This document shows, piece by piece, positions 58,311-64,000 of a stretch of 64,000 nt of DNA (the first letter of the stretch is position 1; each line of letters begins with the position of its first letter). The notes beneath the pieces were generated by a model, which did no database searches, was not told where the DNA came from, and saw nothing but the letters and a program-made list of their open reading frames with translations. The position numbers were made by a program, and so were the translations under genes. Source of the DNA: Versatilivorator sp963663845 (GTDB lineage: Bacteria; Acidobacteriota; Terriglobia; Versatilivoradales; Versatilivoraceae); contig OY760650.2 of assembly GCA_963663845.2 (NCBI GenBank), positions 992,001-1,056,000 of the forward strand, read 5' to 3'.

Positions 58311-59651
58311 ATGTTGACCATCTACGGGAAAGGCCACCGGATGTGCGACGGCATGTCGCGGCGCAACTTTATCCAGATCGGCGCGCTGGGAATGGGTGGG
58401 TTGACCATGCCCCAGTTGCTGCAGGCGGAAAAGCAGTCGGGCCTGGGCAGGTCCGACAAGGCCATCATCATGATCTACATGCCCGGCGGCCCCCCGCACC
58501 AGGACATGTACGAAATCAAGCCCGACGCCCCCTCCGAGATCCGCGGCGAGTTTCAGGCCATCAAGACCAACGTCCCGGGAATCCACATTTGCGAGCACCT
58601 GCCTCGCCTGGCCAAGACCATGGACAAGCTGGTGCTGGTGAGGACCGTGGTCGGAGCCGAAAATTCACACTCCTCCTATCAGTGCATGACAGGGCGCATC
58701 AGCGGCCGCCGGGGCAATCCTCCTCCGGGGGGCTGGCCGGAACTGGGATCGGTGCTCTCCAAGCTGAAGGGTCCGACCGACCCGGCCATTCCGCCCTACG
58801 TCAACCTGTCCCACAAGTCCCGCCACGGCGAGTACAACTTCGGACGACCCAGTTTTCTGGGCGTGGCCCACACTCCCTTCAAGCCGCAGGGGGACATCAG
58901 AAACGACATGACCCTGAACGGGATCAGCCTGGAACGTCTGTCGGACCGCAGGCAGTTGCTGCGGAGCTTCGACCGCTTCCGGAGCGACGTGGACCGGACC
59001 GGGCTGATGGAGGGCCTGGACAGCTTCCAGGAGCAGGCCTTCGACGTGCTGACCTCCAGCCGGCTGCTGAAGGCGCTGGACGTGGAGCAGGAGAGTTCCA
59101 AGCTCCGCGACCGCTACGGCAGGGGTTCCCCCAGGCTGGAACGAGACGCCGCTCCCATGCACATGGACCAGTTCGTGGTGGCTCGCCGGCTGGTGGAGGC
59201 GGGTGTCCGCTGCGTGACGGTGAGCTTCGGCTACTGGGATTGGCACAGCACCAACTTCAAGAACGGGCGCTACTACCTTCCGGCCTTCGACCAGGGAGTC
59301 AGCGCCCTGGTGGAAGACCTCCACCAGCGCGGGCTCGACAAGGACGTCTCGGTCATTGCCTGGGGCGAATTCGGCCGCACACCCAAGATCAACAAGGATG
59401 CCGGCCGCGACCACTGGCCGCGCAACTCCTGCGCCCTGATGGCCGGCGGCGGGATGCGGGCCGGACAGGCCATCGGGTCCACCAATCGACTCGGCGAGGA
59501 ACCCAAGGAAAGGCCGGTCCACGTTCAGGAAATCTTCGCCACGCTCTACCACAATCTGGGCATCGACGCCGCCAGAACCCATCTCACCGATCTGAACGAT
59601 CGGCCCCATTACCTGGTCGACGGCCACATGCCCATGCCGGAACTGGTCTGA
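58311..59651 (+). CDS. DUF1501 domain-containing protein, Tat-exported (paralogue B)
   Basis: 446 residues from ATG 58311 behind GGAGGAGG. The leader MSRRNFIQIGALGMGGL is Tat-type. Blocks identical or nearly so to paralogue A: IIMIYMPGGPPHQDMYEIK, ICEHLPRLAKTMDKLVLVRT, SSYQCMTGR, WDWHSTNF, VIAWGEFGRTPKINKDAGRDHW, LYHNLGIDAARTHLTDLNDRPH. It heads the operon with the DUF1549/1553 gene 19 bp downstream and the PPC gene. The pair with DUF1549/1553 is the standard layout of this exported system. Confidence 0.92.
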   Translation: MLTIYGKGHRMCDGMSRRNFIQIGALGMGGLTMPQLLQAEKQSGLGRSDKAIIMIYMPGGPPHQDMYEIKPDAPSEIRGEFQAIKTNVPGIHICEHLPRLAKTMDKLVLVRTVVGAENSHSSYQCMTGRISGRRGNPPPGGWPELGSVLSKLKGPTDPAIPPYVNLSHKSRHGEYNFGRPSFLGVAHTPFKPQGDIRNDMTLNGISLERLSDRRQLLRSFDRFRSDVDRTGLMEGLDSFQEQAFDVLTSSRLLKALDVEQESSKLRDRYGRGSPRLERDAAPMHMDQFVVARRLVEAGVRCVTVSFGYWDWHSTNFKNGRYYLPAFDQGVSALVEDLHQRGLDKDVSVIAWGEFGRTPKINKDAGRDHWPRNSCALMAGGGMRAGQAIGSTNRLGEEPKERPVHVQEIFATLYHNLGIDAARTHLTDLNDRPHYLVDGHMPMPELV

Positions 59652-59670
59652 TTACAAAGGTGGGTGAGCA

Positions 59671-62229
59671 ATGGTGACCATCCCTCGTTCCAGCCTTCCC
59701 GGGGTCACCAGCCTGAGCTTGGCATCGGTTCTGCTTCTCCTGGTTTTTCCCGCGCGGGGCCAGTCCCCTCAGTCCACCCCTGCTTCCGATGCCAACCCGC
59801 TGGTAGCCCTGACCCTGGAGACCGGTCGGCCCGGTTCGACCGATCCCGACGCGGTCGTTTGGCTGCACGGCTCGGAGGCGCGACAGCAGCTCCTGGTGAC
59901 GGGACGCCTGCGCGACGGGCGCCTGGTGGACTACACCCGCAGAGTCCGCTATGAGTCCCGCCCCCCCGGAATCGTCTCCATCGACAAGACCGGCTTCGTG
60001 ACGCCGCTGGCCAACGGATCGGTTCGGGTCACGGCCAGGGTCGACCGCGGGCCCGGCGCCGGCGCCCGCCTTTCGGTTGGAGACATCGGGCAATCGAGGC
60101 GCGTCAACTTCCCCAACGAGATCGTTCCCATCTTCACCAAGTCGGGATGCAACAGCGGCGGTTGCCACGGCAAGGCCTCGGGACAAAACGGCTTCAGATT
60201 GTCGCTGTTCGGCTTCGAGCCCCAGGAGGACTTCGAGTTTCTGGTCATCGAGGGACGGGGACGCCGCCTGTTTCCGGCCGCGCCCGAGCGCAGCCTGCTC
60301 CTGCTCAAGGCAACGGGGTCGGTCCCTCACGGCGGCGGGCTTCGGGTCGAAAGGAACTCTCCGGCCTACGACCTGCTCTCCCGCTGGATCAGGCAGGGCA
60401 TGCCCTACGGGGGGCCCAATGACGCCGGCGTGGTGGGAATCCAGGTCCTGCCGGCCCATCGGCTGATGTCTCGCCGCCAGGAACAGCAGCTCCTGGTAAC
60501 GGCTACCTATTCCGACGGCTCCAGCAAGGATGTGACCCGCCTTTGCCAGTATGAGTCCAACCAGAAAGAGCTGGCCGAGGTGAGCCCTTCGGGCCTGGTG
60601 CGGGTCGGGGAGCAGGCCGGTCAATCGGCAGTCATGGTCCGATTCCAGGACCAGGTGGCGGTCTTTCGAGTGACGGTCCCCTACGGCGGTCGGCTGACGG
60701 AGGGACCGCCGGCAGAAAGCTTCATCGACCGCTGGGTGCTCAGCAAGCTCCGAACGCTGGAACTGCCGCCGTCGGAACCCTGCGACGACGCCACCTTTCT
60801 GCGCCGCACCTCCATCGACATCACGGGGCGCCTGCCCACCCCGGCACAGGCCAGAAAGTTTCTGGCGGATCCGGACCCCGACAAGCGCCGGAAGTGGGTC
60901 GATCGGTTGCTGGCCAGTCCGGACTACGCCGACTATTTCGCCAACAAGTGGAGCGCCATCCTCCGCAACAAGAGGCGGGACGAGCGGTCCACCCGGGGCA
61001 ATTTTCTTTTCCACGCCTGGATCCGCCGAAACCTCCTGGAAAACAAGCCCTACGACCGGTGGATGCGAGAGATCGTGACGGCTACCGGGGAGATAGGCCG
61101 CAATCCGGCCGTGACCTGGTTCCGGGAAGTCAAGAGCATCGAAGACCAGGTTCAGGACGCGGCCCAGATCTTTCTGGGTGTCCGGCTGCAGTGCGCCCGC
61201 TGCCATCACCATCCCTACGAGCAATGGAGCCAGCAGGACTATTACGGTTTTGCCGCCTTCTTCTCCCGCCTGGCGCGCAAGCCGGGAACTCAGGCCGGGG
61301 AGGAAGTCCTTTTCCACGATCGCGGAACGGCAGCCGCCGTCAATCCCAAGACCAAGCTGCCGGTGATGCCCACGGGATTGGGAACGAGCGCCTTCGACAT
61401 CTCCCCCGAGCAGGATCCGCGGCAGGTGCTGGCCGATTGGATGGCCGACAAGGACAATCCCTTCTTTGCCCGCATGCTGGTGAACCGTTACTGGAAGCAT
61501 TTCATGGGACGCGGCCTGGTGGAACCGGAAGACGACATGAGGGGCACCAACCCCGCCACCAATCCGGACTTGCTGGACGCCCTGGCCGGCCATTTCGTCC
61601 AAAGCGGATTCGACCTGAAGGAGTTGATCCGGACCATCTGTCAATCCGGCACCTACCAGCGCAGCTCCCATCCCAATGACCAGAACGCGGATGACAGTCA
61701 GAACTTTTCCAGGTACTACCCCAAGCGGTTGACGGCCGAGGTTCTGCTGGACGCCATCGACCAGGTGACCGACGTCCGATCCGAATTCCCGGGCCAGCCA
61801 AGCGGCACCCGGGCCGTGCAGTTGCCCGACGACAGTTTCAACGCCGACTCCTACTTCCTGACGCTGTTTGGCCGGCCCAACAACGCCAGCGCCTCCGAGT
61901 CCGAGCGCACCCACGACGCCAACCTGGCCCAGAGCCTCCACCTCTTGAATTCTCCCAAGATCCACGAGAAGGTCAGCGACCCGCGGGGCCGGGCCGTCCG
62001 CCTGGCCAAAGATTCCAGCCTGACCGACGAAGAAAGGATCCGGGAACTCTACCTGTGGACCCTGTCGCGGTTGCCGGAAGAGCCGGAAATGGAGTTCGCA
62101 CTGGGCTACATACGGAAAAGGAGTCGAGGTTCGGACGCTGCCGCGGCCTCGCCGAGCCTGTTGGAAGAGGCCTATCAGGACACCCTCTGGGCTCTGCTCA
62201 ACACCAAAGAGTTCCTTTTCAACCATTGA
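59671..62229 (+). CDS. PSD1-type protein: BIG2-like domains, cytochrome-like motif, DUF1549/DUF1553
   Basis: 852 residues with a signal peptide (ASVLLLLVFPARG). Residues 45-135 look like a bacterial Ig-like (BIG2) domain. A conserved CNSGGCHGK motif (about C160-H166, C-x4-C-H) marks the cytochrome-like part, and a second Ig-like domain follows (about 265-335). DUF1549 (about 345-560) has FIDRWVLSKLRTLEL, RTSIDITGRLPT, CARCHHHPYEQW and AFFSRLARKPG. DUF1553 (about 580-830) includes NPFFARMLVNRYWKHFMGRGLVEP and YPKRLTAEVLLDAIDQVT. It differs from the 11886 protein by the Ig-like modules and one fewer CxxCH. It is 19 bp after the DUF1501 stop. Confidence 0.9.
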   Translation: MVTIPRSSLPGVTSLSLASVLLLLVFPARGQSPQSTPASDANPLVALTLETGRPGSTDPDAVVWLHGSEARQQLLVTGRLRDGRLVDYTRRVRYESRPPGIVSIDKTGFVTPLANGSVRVTARVDRGPGAGARLSVGDIGQSRRVNFPNEIVPIFTKSGCNSGGCHGKASGQNGFRLSLFGFEPQEDFEFLVIEGRGRRLFPAAPERSLLLLKATGSVPHGGGLRVERNSPAYDLLSRWIRQGMPYGGPNDAGVVGIQVLPAHRLMSRRQEQQLLVTATYSDGSSKDVTRLCQYESNQKELAEVSPSGLVRVGEQAGQSAVMVRFQDQVAVFRVTVPYGGRLTEGPPAESFIDRWVLSKLRTLELPPSEPCDDATFLRRTSIDITGRLPTPAQARKFLADPDPDKRRKWVDRLLASPDYADYFANKWSAILRNKRRDERSTRGNFLFHAWIRRNLLENKPYDRWMREIVTATGEIGRNPAVTWFREVKSIEDQVQDAAQIFLGVRLQCARCHHHPYEQWSQQDYYGFAAFFSRLARKPGTQAGEEVLFHDRGTAAAVNPKTKLPVMPTGLGTSAFDISPEQDPRQVLADWMADKDNPFFARMLVNRYWKHFMGRGLVEPEDDMRGTNPATNPDLLDALAGHFVQSGFDLKELIRTICQSGTYQRSSHPNDQNADDSQNFSRYYPKRLTAEVLLDAIDQVTDVRSEFPGQPSGTRAVQLPDDSFNADSYFLTLFGRPNNASASESERTHDANLAQSLHLLNSPKIHEKVSDPRGRAVRLAKDSSLTDEERIRELYLWTLSRLPEEPEMEFALGYIRKRSRGSDAAAASPSLLEEAYQDTLWALLNTKEFLFNH

Positions 62230-62270
62230 AACTTCTTGCCCGGTTCGCACCCGGAGGGAGAGGAATCTCC

Positions 62271-64000
62271 ATGAAACCCAAGACTTCATGCTGTGCGGCG
62301 AAGCTGCGGTCGGCGGCGCTGGTGTTGTTGGGGGCCGCCGGCCTCTGGCAGGTGGCGGGCATCCCCGCTTGGGGCCAAATGCCCTACCTGCGGCTCATGA
62401 CGGCCTTTCCCGCCGGAGGGAAGCAGGCCTCGACGGTCGAGGTCACCGTCACCGGCAGCAACATGGACGGCGTGGACCGCCTCCTCTTTTCCCACCCGGG
62501 AATCACCGGTTCCCCTCTGATGAGCGAGAGCACCTGGCTCGAGCCGACGCCTCGCCCCCTTCCCGGCAAGTTCCAGGTGACCATTGCCCCCGAGGTGCCC
62601 CCGGGCGTCTACGAGCTGCGCATGGCCGGGCACTTCGGGGTCTCCAACGCCCGGGCCTTCATGGTCGGGGATCAGGAAGAGGTGCTGGCGGAGGAGGACC
62701 ATCACACGCTGCCAAAGGCCCTGAAGATTCCTCTGGGCGTGACCGTCAACGGACACAGCGACGAAGGCGCCGCCGACTATTTCACCTTCGAAGCCGAGCA
62801 GGGACAGCGCATCGTGCTGAACGTGCTGGCCCAACGCCTGGACTCCAAGATGGATGCGACCCTGGCGCTGTGCGACGCCAGCGGAAGAGAGCTCCTGAGC
62901 GATCGGGATACCTATCGCCTCGACCCGTTCCTGGATTTCACGGCCCCTGCCGCCGGGCGCTACGTCGTCAAGATCTACGACTACCTCTTTCGGGGCGGTC
63001 CCGAGTACGCCTATCGCCTCTCGGTGGGAACCCAACCGCATATCGCCTACATCTTTCCGCCGGCGGGCCCGCCCGGAAGCCGTCAATCCTACCTGGTTTA
63101 CGGGCAGAATCTCCCGGGCGGCAAAACCTCCTCCGTGCGTAACCCCCAAGGAGTGCCCCTGGAGGAGAAGACCGTCGAGATCGCCCTCCCCCAGGACGCT
63201 CATCTCCTTCCCGCCAACTCCTTCCTGGAACCGAGACAGATTGTGGCGGGAGGCATCGACTTCCGATTGAGCTCGCCCGAAGGGGTCTCCAACTCCGCCA
63301 GCCTCGGTTTTGCCACCGCTCCCGTGGTCAGTGAACTGGAACCCAACAATCAATCCCATTCGGCCCAGAAGGTTTCACTCCCCTGCGAGATCCAGGGACA
63401 GTTTTTCCCACAGGCGGACCAGGACTGGTTTGTCTTCGAAGCCAGGAAGGGCGCCAGCTACTGGATTGAAGTGTTCTCGCATCGACTGGGTCTCCCCACC
63501 GATCCCGTAGTGGTTCTGCAACGATTGTCCGTCGACGCCAACGGTCGGGAGCAACCGGAGTTGGTGGTGAGATCGGACGATGACAAGACCTTCCTGGGCG
63601 ACGAGCGCTACAACATCGGAAGCCGCGACCCCGTCTTTCGATTCAAGGCCGAGCACGACGGCGCCTACCGGCTCAAGATTCACGATTTGGCGGCCACGCA
63701 GGAAAGCCGCCCCTCTCATCTCTACCGGCTGTCGATTCGCCATGCCGATCCCGACTTCCACCTGTTGGTGGCGACCGACGATCCCGGAGGCTCCAACGAC
63801 GACGGCATCATCTGGGAACCCCTGGCGCGGCTGGGAGGGAAGACCCGCATGAACGTCATGGCCATCCGGCGCGACGGATTCCAGGGCAGGATCGATCTCG
63901 AGGTCGAGGGATTGCCCTCCGGGATCAGCTTCCAGGGAGCAACCATCCCGGAAGGGAGCAACGGAACCTACCTCTACTTCGAGGCCTCTCCCGAGGCGGC
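62271..64000 (+). CDS. PPC-domain-containing secreted protein (3' end beyond window)
   Basis: Starts at ATG 62271 behind GGAGGGAG and stays open to base 64000 (at least 576 codons), so it continues past the window. The signal peptide is VLLLGAAGLWQVAG (preceded by KPKTSC). Domains: an Ig-like N-terminal region (QASTVEVTVTGSNMDGV), then a pre-peptidase C-terminal (PPC) domain (about residues 160-260, GHSDEGAADYFTFEAEQGQRI). After an interdomain region (HIAYIFPPAG) a second PPC-like domain follows (about 350-490, SELEPNNQSHSAQKVSLP and DQDWFVFEARKGASYWIEV). PPC proteins follow PSD1/DUF1501 genes commonly and are thought to be surface-bound. Function is unknown. Confidence 0.85.
   Translation, partial: MKPKTSCCAAKLRSAALVLLGAAGLWQVAGIPAWGQMPYLRLMTAFPAGGKQASTVEVTVTGSNMDGVDRLLFSHPGITGSPLMSESTWLEPTPRPLPGKFQVTIAPEVPPGVYELRMAGHFGVSNARAFMVGDQEEVLAEEDHHTLPKALKIPLGVTVNGHSDEGAADYFTFEAEQGQRIVLNVLAQRLDSKMDATLALCDASGRELLSDRDTYRLDPFLDFTAPAAGRYVVKIYDYLFRGGPEYAYRLSVGTQPHIAYIFPPAGPPGSRQSYLVYGQNLPGGKTSSVRNPQGVPLEEKTVEIALPQDAHLLPANSFLEPRQIVAGGIDFRLSSPEGVSNSASLGFATAPVVSELEPNNQSHSAQKVSLPCEIQGQFFPQADQDWFVFEARKGASYWIEVFSHRLGLPTDPVVVLQRLSVDANGREQPELVVRSDDDKTFLGDERYNIGSRDPVFRFKAEHDGAYRLKIHDLAATQESRPSHLYRLSIRHADPDFHLLVATDDPGGSNDDGIIWEPLARLGGKTRMNVMAIRRDGFQGRIDLEVEGLPSGISFQGATIPEGSNGTYLYFEASPEA

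Overview
The window is high-GC bacterial chromosome. Its gene content points to an Acidobacteriota- or Planctomycetota/PVC-like heterotroph: DUF1501 proteins paired with DUF1549/DUF1553 (PSD1-type) proteins, a PPC-domain protein, CRTAC1/ASPIC-UnbV and FG-GAP/VCBS proteins, a sulfatase, sialidases, and about a dozen twin-arginine (Tat) leaders. No rRNA, tRNA or CRISPR array was seen, so the phylum is inferred from protein families only. Exported and periplasmic functions dominate. Three patches are visibly less G+C-rich and look acquired: 1-1100, 29.8-32.2 kb and 48.6-49.7 kb.

Layout. 1-1.7 kb: end of a Sll1717-type P-loop ATPase, an IS4-type transposase remnant and the severed tail of a DUF1640-like gene. 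1.8-5.8 kb (-): two CRTAC1-type beta-propeller genes in tandem. 6.3-11.6 kb (+): a Gld-type ABC exporter operon (ATPase, fused permease/GldG protein, DUF4340 protein) and a DUF1820 gene. 11.9-17.5 kb (+): PSD1 c-type cytochrome protein, DUF1501 protein, a DUF1640 protein and an endonuclease/exonuclease/phosphatase. 17.5-23.4 kb (-): two sialidase-like proteins, a GNAT acetyltransferase and a sulfatase. 23.8-29.8 kb: RraA-like aldolase and amidase (+), facing a DapA/NanA-type aldolase and a 14-repeat VCBS protein (-). 30.2-32.2 kb (+): a two-gene ATPase plus PD-(D/E)XK-like cassette. 32.2-34.2 kb: Eis-like acetyltransferase and HpcH/HpaI aldolase. 34.6-46.7 kb (+): a run of Tat-exported enzymes, made of four glycoside-hydrolase-like TIM-barrel paralogues, two SDR-type proteins and two enolase-superfamily paralogues, interleaved with about 200-bp intergenic repeats. 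47.4-49.5 kb: a DadA-like oxidase and a DUF1778/GNAT toxin-antitoxin pair. 49.7-55.4 kb (-): a fifth TIM-barrel paralogue, two small membrane proteins, a phytanoyl-CoA dioxygenase-like protein and a 13-repeat Asp-box propeller. 55.6-64 kb: a DUF1501 gene, a lipoprotein gene (-), then a second DUF1501 - DUF1549/1553 - PPC operon running off the window.

How it may work together. Most genes suggest capture and breakdown of exogenous organic matter, probably sulfated or sialylated glycans and sugar acids. The propeller and PSD1/DUF1501 proteins would act outside the cytoplasm, and the aldolases, amidase and dioxygenase inside it. The two least-explained parts are the ATPase/nuclease-like pair at 30.2-32.2 kb and the Tat-exported TIM-barrel/enolase cluster at 34.6-46.7 kb. 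At least five families of intergenic repeats are present, some flanking the duplicated enolase-like genes.
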